From contig JAXLWZ010000017.1 in assembly GCA_046328225.1 (NCBI GenBank), positions 1-64,000 of the forward strand: DNA of 64,000 nt, in the 5' to 3' direction. Positions 33,570 through 41,884 of this stretch are shown piece after piece (within the stretch, counting starts at the first letter, position 1; each line of letters opens with the position of its first letter). Under the pieces are notes generated by a model. The model saw only the letters and a program-made list of their open reading frames with translations, had not been told where the DNA came from and ran no database searches. The stretch comes from Amarobacillus sp046328225 (GTDB lineage Bacteria; Chloroflexota; Dehalococcoidia; Tepidiformales; Tepidiformaceae). Both the position numbers and the translations under genes were made by a program.

Positions 33570-34709
33570 ATGACACCCCTCGCGCGCGTCGCCTGGCGCC
33601 CCTTCCGCCTGCCCCTGCGCGCCGAAACGCACGCCGCGCACGGCACCACCGCCACACGCGAAGGGCTCCTCATCGTCGTCGAAGGCGTCGAAGGCGCCCG
33701 CGGCCTTGGCGAAGCCTCCCCGTTCCCGTCCTACACCGGCGGCAGCGTCGAAGAATGCGCCGCCCTCGTCGCGAGCGTCGCGCCGGGCCTCCTCGCTTCC
33801 CCCGCGGACTCCCTCTGGCGCTCGCTGCCCCCGTTGCCGGGCGGGCACCCCGGCTCGCTCGCCGCCCTCGCCTGTGGCATCGAAACCGCCCTCGCCGACC
33901 TCCTCGCGCGCGGCGAGGGCGTCCCCCTCCACCGCTTCCTCCGTCCCCGCCCCGGCGGCGATGCCGATGCCGTGGTCGAAGCCAACACCGTCATCGATAA
34001 CCCCGACCCGATGCGCGCCGCCGAGGAAACTCGCGACGCCGTCCAGGCCGGCTTCACCACCCTCAAGGTCAAAGCCGGGTTCGACCTCGATCGCCAGCGC
34101 TTCGCCGCCGTCCGCGCCGTCGCCGGGCCGTTCGTGCGCCTCCGGGCCGATGCCAACGGCGCCTGGGACGAAGCCGCCGCCCTCGACGCGCTCCCTCGCC
34201 TCGCCGCCGCCGGTGTCGAGCTGCTCGAACAGCCGCTGCCGGCGTTGTCGGGGCCCGCCGCGCTCGCCCGTTTGCGCGCCGCGAGCCCGGTCCGCATCGC
34301 CGCCGACGAAGCCTGCCGCACGATGTCCGACCTCGCCGCCCTCCTCGCGTCGAACGCCATCGATGCCGTCGTCGTGAAGCCGATGGCCAGCGGCCTGCGC
34401 GAATCCCTCGCCATCCTCGCCGCGGCCCGCGAAGCTGCCCTGGAGGCGATCGTCACCACCACCTTCGATGCCGGCATCGGCACCGCCCTCGCGATGCATC
34501 TCGCCGCCACGCTCGATGAGCCCCGCCCCGCCTGCGGCATCGCCACCCACGCCCGCCTCGCCGCCGACATCGTCACCGGCGTTCCCGCCGTCGCGGGCGG
34601 CCGCGTCACGCTGCCCGGTATCGCCCACATCCCCGGGCTCGGCGTCACCCTCGACGAAGCCGCCCTCGAAGCGCACGCCACCGGCCCCTGGCAGGAGGTC
34701 CGCCGCTGA
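33570..34709 (+). CDS. menC: o-succinylbenzoate synthase (MenC), enolase superfamily
   Basis: 379-aa dehydratase making o-succinylbenzoate. The (beta/alpha)8 barrel shows the catalytic K-V-K, metal ligands in R-A-D-A-N-G-A-W, E in L-L-E-Q-P-L, D in A-A-D-E-A and the second Lys in V-V-K-P. By sequence alone it could be a dipeptide epimerase or N-acylamino-acid racemase, as this subfamily is mixed, but the place between menB and menE makes MenC the best call. The ATG at 33570 lies 46 nt after menB. Confidence 0.87.
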   Translation: MTPLARVAWRPFRLPLRAETHAAHGTTATREGLLIVVEGVEGARGLGEASPFPSYTGGSVEECAALVASVAPGLLASPADSLWRSLPPLPGGHPGSLAALACGIETALADLLARGEGVPLHRFLRPRPGGDADAVVEANTVIDNPDPMRAAEETRDAVQAGFTTLKVKAGFDLDRQRFAAVRAVAGPFVRLRADANGAWDEAAALDALPRLAAAGVELLEQPLPALSGPAALARLRAASPVRIAADEACRTMSDLAALLASNAIDAVVVKPMASGLRESLAILAAAREAALEAIVTTTFDAGIGTALAMHLAATLDEPRPACGIATHARLAADIVTGVPAVAGGRVTLPGIAHIPGLGVTLDEAALEAHATGPWQEVRR

Positions 34710-34717
34710 CCGCGCCC

Positions 34718-36169
34718 ATGCCCGATTGGCTCCAGCACCGCGCCTACGCCCTCCCCGGCGCGACCGCCGCCGTCCTCGCGGATGGCACCACCCTCACCTA
34801 CGCCGAGCTCGATGCCCGCGTCGCGACCCTCGCGGCCATGCTCGAAGCGCGCGGCGTCGCGGCCGGCCACCATGTCGCGCTCCTCGCCGTGAATTCGCTC
34901 GAATTCGTCGAAGCCGTCCACGCCGTCACCCGTCTCGACGCCGTGCTCGTGCCGCTGAACGCACGCCTCACGCCCGCCGAGCTCGCCTACCAGCTCAAAA
35001 ACTGCCGCGCGCGCCTGCTGCTCACGCACGCCCCCACCGCCGCGCTCGCCCGCGAAGCGGCTGCTACCACGGGCACGCCCATCCACGAGCTCGGCGGCGG
35101 AACCACCGTCGCCGGCGTCACGCGGCCGCCTGCCGCCATTCGCACCCACGACCCGGATGCCCCGTACGCGATCATTTACACCTCCGGCACCACCGGCCGC
35201 CCGAAAGGCGCCATCCTCACCTACGAGAACTTCGCAGCCAGTGCGGCTGCCTCGGCCTACAACATGGGCGTCCTCCCCGGCGACCGCTGGCTCGCGTGTA
35301 TGCCGCTCTTCCACGTCGGCGGCCTGAGCATCGCCCTCCGCAGCGCCATCTATGGCACCGCCGTCGTCATCCATCCCGCCTTCGATGAGCACGCCGTCAA
35401 CCGCGCCCTCCGCGACGAAGGCGTCTCGCTGCTCTCGGTCGTGCCCACGATGCTCCAGCGCATGCTCGATGCCGACACCGTCCCCTACCCGGCGACCGTC
35501 CGCGGCGTGCTCGTGGGCGGCGGGCCCGTCACTCGCGACCTCCTCGTGCGCGCGCTCGAACGCGGCCTCCCCGTACTCCAGACCTACGGACTCTCCGAGG
35601 CCGCCTCCCAGGTCACGACCCTCTCCCCCGGCGACGCGCTCACCCACACCGGGTCGGCCGGCAAGCCGCTGCTCTGCACCCGCCTCCGCATCGATGCCCC
35701 CGCCGGCGATCCCGGCGAAATCCTCGTCTCCGGCGCGACCGTCACCGCCGGGTACCTGGGCAACCCCGAAGCCACCGCCCGCGCCCTTCGCGATGGCTGG
35801 CTCCACACCGGCGACATCGGCCGACTCGATGCCGAAGGCTTCCTCTACGTCCTCGACCGCCGCGACGACCTCATCGTCACTGGCGGCGAAAACGTCTACC
35901 CCGCCGAGATCGAGGGCCACCTCCTCCAGCACCCCGATATCGAGGCCGCCGCCGTCGTCGGCATCCCCGATGCGCGCTGGGGCCAGGCCGTCGCCGCCGC
36001 GCTCGTCCTTCGCACCCCGATCGAGGACCCGGCGGCCACCTTCGATGCCTACCTCCGCGAACGCATCGCCCCCTACAAGCTCCCCCGGCGCTACCTCGTG
36101 GCCGGCTCCCTCCCCGCCACCGCAAGCGGCAAGATCCAGCGCCACCTCGTCCGCACCCTGTTCACCTGA
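34718..36169 (+). CDS. menE: o-succinylbenzoate-CoA ligase
   Basis: 483-aa acyl-adenylate-forming ligase that activates o-succinylbenzoate with ATP and CoA. Motifs: Y-T-S-G-T-T-G-R-P-K-G, Q-T-Y-G-L-S-E (adenine side), G-W-L-H-T-G-D-I-G, and the C-terminal G-G-E-N-V-Y-P-A-E-I-E with the late S-G-K-I-Q-R lysine. Last gene of the men cluster, 8 nt after menC. menA, menI and ubiE/menG are not in the window. Confidence 0.92.
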   Translation: MPDWLQHRAYALPGATAAVLADGTTLTYAELDARVATLAAMLEARGVAAGHHVALLAVNSLEFVEAVHAVTRLDAVLVPLNARLTPAELAYQLKNCRARLLLTHAPTAALAREAAATTGTPIHELGGGTTVAGVTRPPAAIRTHDPDAPYAIIYTSGTTGRPKGAILTYENFAASAAASAYNMGVLPGDRWLACMPLFHVGGLSIALRSAIYGTAVVIHPAFDEHAVNRALRDEGVSLLSVVPTMLQRMLDADTVPYPATVRGVLVGGGPVTRDLLVRALERGLPVLQTYGLSEAASQVTTLSPGDALTHTGSAGKPLLCTRLRIDAPAGDPGEILVSGATVTAGYLGNPEATARALRDGWLHTGDIGRLDAEGFLYVLDRRDDLIVTGGENVYPAEIEGHLLQHPDIEAAAVVGIPDARWGQAVAAALVLRTPIEDPAATFDAYLRERIAPYKLPRRYLVAGSLPATASGKIQRHLVRTLFT

Positions 36170-36173
36170 CGGT

Positions 36174-36182
36174 TGCTACAAT
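36174..36182 (+). promoter_or_regulatory. extended -10 promoter (TGC TACAAT) for the HIT gene
   Basis: TACAAT (5/6) with a TGC extension lies 20 nt before the GTG at 36203, right after the menE stop. A separate Shine-Dalgarno (AAGGAG, 36191-36196) follows, so the expected mRNA has a short leader. Confidence 0.5.
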
Positions 36183-36202
36183 CCGCCGCGAAGGAGACCG
36201 AC

Positions 36203-36544
36203 GTGAGCGACTGCCTTTTCTGCAAGATGGCCGCCGGCGAAGTAGACGTGCCCCGCGTGGCCGAAAACGCCGCCGCCTTCGCCATTCGCGACATAAACCC
36301 GCGTGCGCCCGTGCACGTCCTCATTATCCCGAGGCAGCACATCGGCTGGGCCCGCGACCTCGGCCTCGAGGACGGCGCCACACTCGGCGCCATGTACGAA
36401 CTCGCCACCGAGGTCGCCGATATCGAAGGCGTCGGCGAGTCCGGCTACCGCCTCGCCTTCAACGTCGGCGAAGCCGCCGGCATGACCATCTGGCACCTCC
36501 ATCTCCATCTCATTGGCGGCCGCCCGCTCGGGCCCGAAGGCTGA
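36203..36544 (+). CDS. HIT family nucleotide hydrolase/transferase
   Basis: 113-aa histidine-triad protein. The triad H98-L-H100-L-H102-L-I is near the C-terminus, and C4-x2-C7 at the N-terminus resembles the metal-binding pair of Fhit/HinT-like proteins. Family members hydrolyse dinucleotide polyphosphates or AMP-lysine-type adducts. The GTG start is fixed by AAGGAG 6 nt upstream. Its stop shares a base with the ATG of the HD-domain gene. Confidence 0.88.
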   Translation: MSDCLFCKMAAGEVDVPRVAENAAAFAIRDINPRAPVHVLIIPRQHIGWARDLGLEDGATLGAMYELATEVADIEGVGESGYRLAFNVGEAAGMTIWHLHLHLIGGRPLGPEG

Positions 36545-37182
36545 TGGCGAAGTCGATCCGCGCCCAGGTCGAGGCCATCGTCGAGGAGTTCGAATCGCGC
36601 CCCGAAGGGCTCCTCAAGCACGTCCGCCGGGTCCTCGATGAAGCGCTCGACCTTGCCCGCCATTGGGATATCGACCCCGAACGGACCGAGCTCGCCGCCT
36701 GGGGCCACGACCTCTTTCGCGCCCACACCCCGGCCGACCTGCTCCGCCTCTCGCGCGAAGCCGGCGTCCCCATCAGCCCCGAGGACGAAGCCGCGCCCAT
36801 CATGCTGCACGGCCCCCTCGCCGCCGCCGTCATGCGCGAACGCTTCAAGGTCACCGATGACGAGGCCCTCGCCGCCGTCCGCGACCACACTGCCGGGCTC
36901 GCCGAAATGCCCATGCTCGCGAAGGTCATCCTCATCGCCGACAAGGTCGAGAAGCGCAAACGCACGCGCACGCCCGTGATGGAGGCCATCCGCCGCATCG
37001 CCCGCCGCGACCTCGACCTCGCGCTCCTCTGCTGGGCCGATTGGAAATGGGTCGATGAGCGCGCCCACGGCTACGACAGCTACACCGCCCACTGGCACGC
37101 GCGCGAGGAGTGGGTGCGCGCCCACCACGCCGAGATTGGCCTCCCGCGCCGCATCCCCGGCTGGCAGTACGACCTCGACTGA
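36544..37182 (+). CDS. YqeK-like HD-domain hydrolase (Ap4A hydrolase family)
   Basis: 212-aa HD phosphohydrolase. It has H26, H55-D56 (W-G-H-D-L-F), an L-H-G motif, R-D-H-T-A-G and I-A-D-K-V-E, an order typical of YqeK, whose members cleave Ap4A symmetrically. It overlaps the HIT gene by 1 nt, so both are co-translated. The C-terminal Trp-rich part (about 165-212) is not typical and has unknown use. Confidence 0.78.
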   Translation: MAKSIRAQVEAIVEEFESRPEGLLKHVRRVLDEALDLARHWDIDPERTELAAWGHDLFRAHTPADLLRLSREAGVPISPEDEAAPIMLHGPLAAAVMRERFKVTDDEALAAVRDHTAGLAEMPMLAKVILIADKVEKRKRTRTPVMEAIRRIARRDLDLALLCWADWKWVDERAHGYDSYTAHWHAREEWVRAHHAEIGLPRRIPGWQYDLD

Positions 37183-37183
37183 C

Positions 37184-37708
37184 TCAGCGCACCATCGACG
37201 CCAGGATCTTCGCCGCCTCAGCTTCGTCCATCCCGAACTTCGTCTCCACCAGCAGCTCGTAGCTCCGCGTCTTCGTGGTCAGCGTGTACCCCGTGAACCC
37301 GAAGTCGGACCGCGCGCGAACCAGCGTCGCGCCCGCGACGGGGCTCACCAGCGTCTCCGCCTCCGTCACGGCCACCGGCGCCGACGACTGCGTGATCGAA
37401 ATCGGGAACGGCCCCTTGAACGCCATCGACACCTCGTGGACCGGGCCGTGCTCCGGCGCATCCACCTTCATCCCCGTCAGCTCGAAGCCCGCGGGCAGCA
37501 CCGGCGCCACGACTTCAAACCCGGCCTGCGCACTCGCCTTCCGCGCCTCCTCCGCCAGCGACCCGGCGGGGACGACCACCTGGGCGCGGTCCTCCGGCTC
37601 CGAACGCCCCCGGCTCCCGGTCGCGACGAACGCCACCACCCCGCCCGCGACCAGCGCGGCGACAGCCAGCGACATCACCCGCCTTGAACGAAGGCGGGCA
37701 CGAACCAT
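37184..37708 (-). CDS. membrane-anchored extracellular protein, unknown
   Basis: 174-aa protein with a basic N-terminus, one membrane helix (about 12-33), and an outside domain of about 125 aa of mixed alpha/beta content (V-L-P-A-G-F-E-L-T-G-M, Y-E-L-L-V-E-T motifs). The alternation of short strands resembles DUF4367-like lipoprotein domains, without certainty. The start is the ATG at 37708 with GGGAG 5 nt before it. It converges with the YqeK-like gene: the two stops are separated by one base pair and no terminator lies between. Confidence 0.6.
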   Translation of the reverse strand: MVRARLRSRRVMSLAVAALVAGGVVAFVATGSRGRSEPEDRAQVVVPAGSLAEEARKASAQAGFEVVAPVLPAGFELTGMKVDAPEHGPVHEVSMAFKGPFPISITQSSAPVAVTEAETLVSPVAGATLVRARSDFGFTGYTLTTKTRSYELLVETKFGMDEAEAAKILASMVR

Positions 37709-37722
37709 GGCCCGCTCCCAAA

Positions 37723-37736
37723 CCGGCAATCGCCGG
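37723..37736. terminator. weak hairpin between two minus-strand genes
   Basis: CCGGC-AATC-GCCGG (5-bp stem) lies between the epimerase-like gene (ends 37751) and the start of the anchored protein (37708). There is no T-tract, so it is at best an attenuator. Confidence 0.3.
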
Positions 37737-37750
37737 CGAATCTGATAGCC

Positions 37751-38146
37751 CTACCGCTGGACCAGCTGCGTGAGCACACCGCCGGTCACGGACGGGTGGA
37801 CGAAGACCTGGCCCTTCACCGGGTTCCCCGGCCCCGGGTCGCCGACGAGCCGGATGCCCTTCTCGCGCAGCTCCGCCACCGTCGCGTCGATGTCGTCGAC
37901 CTTCATCGCGACGAGGTGCACGCCCTCGCCCTGCTCCGCCAGCCGCTTCGCGATCGGCCCCGCGTCGCCCGTCGCCGAGACGAGCTCGATGTACGAATCC
38001 CCGAAGCGGAAGAACGCCATCGCCATTCCCGCCGCAGGGGCATCGCTGCGGTCGCTCACGCCCGTGCCATAAATCGTCTCGTACCGGCCGATCGCCGCGT
38101 CGAGGTCCTTCACCGCGATGACGACGTGGTCCACACCGTTGAACAT
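37751..38146 (-). CDS. methylmalonyl-CoA epimerase-like glyoxalase-fold protein
   Basis: 131-aa vicinal-oxygen-chelate protein. It has D-H7-V-V-I-A-V-K-D-L, Y-I-E54-L-V and G-V-H77-L-V-A, matching three of the four metal ligands of methylmalonyl-CoA epimerase. The last ligand, normally Glu in G-x-L-x-E-L, is Gln127 (V-L-T-Q-L-V-Q), so standard epimerase activity may be changed. CGAGGAA precedes the ATG. No mutase genes are near to support the pathway. Confidence 0.72.
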   Translation of the reverse strand: MFNGVDHVVIAVKDLDAAIGRYETIYGTGVSDRSDAPAAGMAMAFFRFGDSYIELVSATGDAGPIAKRLAEQGEGVHLVAMKVDDIDATVAELREKGIRLVGDPGPGNPVKGQVFVHPSVTGGVLTQLVQR

Positions 38147-38202
38147 TGGGTTCCTCGCTGGTTGGTAGTGCCGCGACCATACGCGTGCGGCGCCCGCGCG
38201 TG

Positions 38203-39054
38203 CTACCCCAACAGCGCCCGGATCGCCGCGCGCGCCGTCTCGTCCCCGGGCGCGAACCGGGTCAGCTCGCGCGTCAGCGCCACGTAGAGCGCGCGAAGCT
38301 CGGGCTCCCCCGCGAGCGCCTCCAGGTGCCGCGCCACCGTGCCCGCATCGCCGCGCGCGACCGGCCCGCTCAACGCCGCCAGCGATGGCTTCCCCGCCGC
38401 GTTCGAAGCGCTCGCCAGCAACAGCGGCGCCAACGCCTCCCGCGCGACCTCGCCGGGCAACCCCGCCGCCTCCCACGCCCGTCCCGCGGCCGACATCAGC
38501 CCCACGACGAAGTTGCTCGCGAACACCGCCGCCGCGTGGTACGCCGCCCGGTCGATGCCCGCGAGTGAAAACGGCCGCGCGCCCAGCGCCGTGACCATCG
38601 TCTCCAACATCGCCGCCAGCCGGCCATCGCCTTCGATCCCGCACCGGGCGCCCGCAAACCGCCCCGGCTCCGCTTCGCGTGAAGGGAACGTCTGCAAGGG
38701 ATGCAGGCACCCCGCGAGCCCCTTCGCCGCGCGCACGGCGGCCAGCACCTCCAACCCGAGCGCGCCACTGCAGTGCACCGTCGCCTGCCCCGCGCGCCAC
38801 GGCAGCCGCGCGGCCTCCCCCGCGATGGCACCATCCGGCACCGTCAGGAACACGAGATCGGCCGCATCGACCACCTGGTTCGCGGCCGCCACGCGCACAT
38901 CGCCGTCGATCGCCTCCGCCAGCCGCCGCGCCGACTCCCGCTCCCGGCTCGCGACCGCGACCACGCCGTACCCCGCACGCGAAAGCGCCGGCCCCAGCGA
39001 CATCGCTGTGCGGCCGGCGCCAATGATCCCGATCCGGGGCCTCTCGTTGGTCAC
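38203..39054 (-). CDS. Rossmann-fold DUF2520-type oxidoreductase
   Basis: 283-aa NAD(P)-binding protein. The N-terminus is I-G-I-I-G-A-G-R-T-A, followed by a domain with H-C-S-G-A-L, C-L-H-P-L-Q-T-F-P and a C-terminal helical DUF2520 part. Relatives are often called F420-dependent NADP reductase-like or ketopantoate reductase-like; the substrate is unknown. The start may be the GTG at 39054 (chosen) or the TTG two codons upstream at 39060; neither has a good Shine-Dalgarno. Confidence 0.75.
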   Translation of the reverse strand: MTNERPRIGIIGAGRTAMSLGPALSRAGYGVVAVASRERESARRLAEAIDGDVRVAAANQVVDAADLVFLTVPDGAIAGEAARLPWRAGQATVHCSGALGLEVLAAVRAAKGLAGCLHPLQTFPSREAEPGRFAGARCGIEGDGRLAAMLETMVTALGARPFSLAGIDRAAYHAAAVFASNFVVGLMSAAGRAWEAAGLPGEVAREALAPLLLASASNAAGKPSLAALSGPVARGDAGTVARHLEALAGEPELRALYVALTRELTRFAPGDETARAAIRALLG

Positions 39055-39099
39055 GCCCAAACGGTGGGCCGGGCGGCGAACGCGGTCAACCCATGCCCG

Positions 39100-40179
39100 C
39101 TACTGGAGGAGGAACGCGCTCGCGACCCACCCCGTCACGCGCCCTTCGACCACGACCTTCACCCATGCCAGCCCGCTCGCGTCCACCGGCCCGTCGATGA
39201 TCGCCACGCCGGTCGCGGCCGGCAGGCAATCGAGGATGCCCGCGCCCGTGCCCGGCTCCTTGCGCACGCGCAGGCAGCCCGGGCTATTGTCGACCTTCGC
39301 CAGCACCGGCGCCGGCTCCTTCGCCGCCGCGGGGGCATCCGTCGCGGGCGCATCCACCGCGGGGGCGGCCGCCGCCGGTGGCTCTGCTGCCGCGGCCGGA
39401 GGCGGCTCCACCGCGGCCGCCGTCGCCGGGCTCTGCGTCTTCGCCAGGTAGCGCGCCGCGACCCACCCCGTCTTGCCCGCCGCCTCCACCTTCACCCAGG
39501 TGAAGCCGTCCGCGCTCACCGGCCCGCCCGTCACGTTCGCCGCCGTCCCCGCCTTCAGGCAGGTCAGCACGCTCCCCTTGAGCGAAGGCTCGCTGCGCAG
39601 GTTGAGGCAGCCGGAGTCCGGCGCCACCGTCGCGGCATCACCCGCAGCGAACGAAACGGGCACGGCCGGCGCAGCGGCTCCGCCGCCAATCCGGTAGATG
39701 TGCACGTCGAGGCCGCTCGCCGCTGCCAGCCGGTACGGTTCGTATCCCGGCCGCAGCCGCACCATTTCGTCCCAGTTCTGGTTCGAATCCACCGCGTTGA
39801 AGCGGCCGTTGCCGAGGTTCTCCAGCACGATCGCGGTGTGCAGCCCCCGGTACGATGCCCACGGGCTCGTGTCGTCGTCGTCCGCGACCTGGATGATGTC
39901 GCCGGACTTCGCCTCGGTCGCCGAGACCTCCGTCGCGCCCGCCTCGAAGTAGCCCGCGCGATAGTCGTTGCCCACGCGCTTGCCCGTCGCCTCGAAGACC
40001 ACCTGCTGCATGAACGTCCAGCACTGCCCGCCGTGGCTGCCCACGTACTTGAGCGCCGTGTTCGCGATGGGGCTCTCTTCCCCCGCCGCCCGCGACGCCG
40101 AGGGCGCCGCCCCCGCCATCGCGAAAACCCCTACGAGAAGAACGAACATCAATCGGAGATCAACGAGCCGGTTAAACAC
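39100..40179 (-). CDS. exported amidase-like (CHAP-like) protein with two SH3 domains
   Basis: 359-aa secreted protein. The signal peptide (about 1-32, ending S-A-S-R-A-A) is followed by a domain of about 140 aa with G-G-Q-C-W-T-F and G-L-H-T-A-I-V-L-E, a Cys-His pair as in CHAP/NlpC-like peptidases. Next is an SH3b domain (about 190-245), an Ala/Pro-rich linker, and a second SH3b domain (about 290-359). It probably acts on or binds the cell wall. GTG at 40179 with GAGAGG 5 nt before is preferred to the GTG at 40185 or the ATG at 40149. Confidence 0.75.
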   Translation of the reverse strand: MFNRLVDLRLMFVLLVGVFAMAGAAPSASRAAGEESPIANTALKYVGSHGGQCWTFMQQVVFEATGKRVGNDYRAGYFEAGATEVSATEAKSGDIIQVADDDDTSPWASYRGLHTAIVLENLGNGRFNAVDSNQNWDEMVRLRPGYEPYRLAAASGLDVHIYRIGGGAAAPAVPVSFAAGDAATVAPDSGCLNLRSEPSLKGSVLTCLKAGTAANVTGGPVSADGFTWVKVEAAGKTGWVAARYLAKTQSPATAAAVEPPPAAAAEPPAAAAPAVDAPATDAPAAAKEPAPVLAKVDNSPGCLRVRKEPGTGAGILDCLPAATGVAIIDGPVDASGLAWVKVVVEGRVTGWVASAFLLQ

Positions 40180-40359
40180 AGGCACCTCTCAAACTGCTTC
40201 CAAAGCAGCCCGAACGTACCTGCGGACATCGCGTGGAACTTGCGCAAACCGCAACGGGAATGCAAAAAGCGTGTAAACCCGGCCCCCGGTAAACGTTGCG
40301 CGGGCAACGCTCAAGACCGCGCCCATCGCAATCCGGGGAAGCGCTGAGAGGGCCCTCGC

Positions 40360-41202
40360 CTAGGGAAGTTGCAGCTTCTGGCCCACCTGCAGCCGCGTGC
40401 AGTCCTCCTCGGTCATGCCGTTCTTCGCGAGGATCTGCTTGTAATCGACGCCCGTCTTCTCGCCAATGGCACCGCAGGTGTCACCCGAGACCACCTCGTA
40501 CGTCTTCGCGTTCGTGCTCGGCGTGCCCGTTCGTGGCGTCGTCGGCGTGCCCGGCGTGCCGCCCGTGGCCGGCGTGCCCGTGCCCGGGGCGGTCGTCCCG
40601 CCTGCCGGCGCCGTCTGCTGGGGAGCGGCCGTCGTGGGCTTCGCCGCCTGGTTCGTCGCGTTCACCTGCGCCGGCGTGAGCCCGCCGCCGCCGTCGTCGC
40701 TCAGCGCCCCCTGCAGGAAGAAGGCCAGCGCCACCACCACCACCGCGAGCGCCAGCAACCCGACCGTCGCCACCGGCATGGAGATACCGCCCGGCCGGGG
40801 CCGCGGTCCAATGCTGCCCGTTGGGGGTTTGCGTGTGGGGCGTTCGCCGCCCGTGCCGCCACCCGCGGCCGCCTTCGGCGCGCGCCCCGGGAGTGGCCTG
40901 GGCTCACGCGGGGGCCGGCTCGCACCGCCACGGCCGCGCGCCGCCACCGTGGGCGCCTCCGCCGCTGCCGCAGCCGCGGGCGCCGCCGCGCCGATGCCCT
41001 CTCCCTTATAGACAGGGCACCCCACGTGGTTTTCGCCGAGGCAATACGATTCCTGGTGGTTCGCCGCGATGCGCGTCGGGTTGTCGAGCCGGTAGCAGCG
41101 GTGCGCTTCCGTCGCGTACGTCGCATGCGAATCCGCATCATCCGCGAGCCCGAGGTACGGGCAGACGCCGGACATCTCGTCGTCGGCTGTTGGGTAGCTC
41201 AC
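40360..41202 (-). CDS. membrane protein with cytosolic Cys-rich domain and external LysM
   Basis: 280-aa single-pass protein. Residues 10-68 form a Cys/His-rich module: C14-P-Y-L-G-L, H34-R-C36-Y, Y-C54-L, C62-P-V-Y, probably metal-binding. A Pro/Gly/Arg-rich linker, one helix (about 140-165), a Thr/Pro stalk, and a C-terminal LysM (about 235-280; Y-E-V-V-S-G-D-T-C start, V-G-Q-K-L-Q-L-P end) follow. The LysM would bind peptidoglycan outside while the Cys module stays inside. GTG at 41202 with AGGAG 6 nt upstream. Confidence 0.78.
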   Translation of the reverse strand: MSYPTADDEMSGVCPYLGLADDADSHATYATEAHRCYRLDNPTRIAANHQESYCLGENHVGCPVYKGEGIGAAAPAAAAAAEAPTVAARGRGGASRPPREPRPLPGRAPKAAAGGGTGGERPTRKPPTGSIGPRPRPGGISMPVATVGLLALAVVVVALAFFLQGALSDDGGGGLTPAQVNATNQAAKPTTAAPQQTAPAGGTTAPGTGTPATGGTPGTPTTPRTGTPSTNAKTYEVVSGDTCGAIGEKTGVDYKQILAKNGMTEEDCTRLQVGQKLQLP

Positions 41203-41884
41203 GGGCGCTCCTGTATCCCGGCGGCCGGTTTGCCCAATGCTGCCACGCCGCATAGGCGCGGGCAAACCCTACCCACTCCATTTCCGCCCTTCAACCGCAA
41301 GCTGATGGAAAGTACCGCGACAATCGCGCCCTTCGCCCGCGCTTCCCGGCCGCGGCCGGGCCTGCCATGGAAATGCGAGCCGGCCCGGGGCCGCCAGGGC
41401 CCCGGACCGCGACCCGCGCGCGACGGGGAGGACGTGTCGCTGGCGCCCTTTGGTCAGGAGGCCGCCTGCCTACCAAGACGGCTGTTCCCGCCCGGGACGA
41501 AAGGGCCCCCGCGGAGTCCAGCCGGTGGCATTCCGGGGCGCCGGCACAGCCGCCTTGCCCGTGGCGCCGCGCCATCCGAAGATGCTCCGGCGCGAAGCAT
41601 CACGCGGGCCCCTCCCCGCCGGCCAATCGCCCCGCGCGAAGTTGACAGCATCCCGCCTTGTGCTACTCTCACAATTCGGCGCTTGTTGCACAGGCCGGCT
41701 GGTAACGTTCGGCAGGTCGCGAAGCTGAGTGCTTGAAGACGGCCCGGGCCGCGGGATTCGCGGCAAGGGCGCTGTTCACGGACAGGCTCCACGGCCTGTT
41801 TTCGTGCCCAAAACAAACTCGCCGAAGGTTCGCCTTCACAGGCCCTTTCCGGGGCCGCAAACGCTGCACGCAGGGGAAGCAGGA
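41203..41884. other. 682-bp non-coding block ahead of the str operon
   Basis: No open frame here shows recognisable homology or consistent codon use, and all six frames look like G+C-driven shadows. It contains a perfect 6-bp hairpin GATGCT/AGCATC (41581-41601), a palindromic CCCGGCCGCGGCCGGG (41345-41360), a promoter at 41642-41669, and a leader of about 200 nt before rpsL with less G+C. A structured RNA is possible, but I match no RNase P, tmRNA, SRP or 6S consensus. Confidence 0.5.
41642..41669 (+). promoter_or_regulatory. sigma-70-type promoter of the str operon
   Basis: TTGACA (41642-41647, perfect -35), a 16-nt spacer and TACTCT (41664-41669) preceded by a TGC extension. The predicted leader to rpsL is about 210 nt, long enough for attenuation or autoregulation. 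Confidence 0.6.

Noticed and set aside
41203..41884. RNase P, tmRNA or SRP RNA gene before rpsL
   Set aside because: None of their conserved core sequences is visible on either strand.
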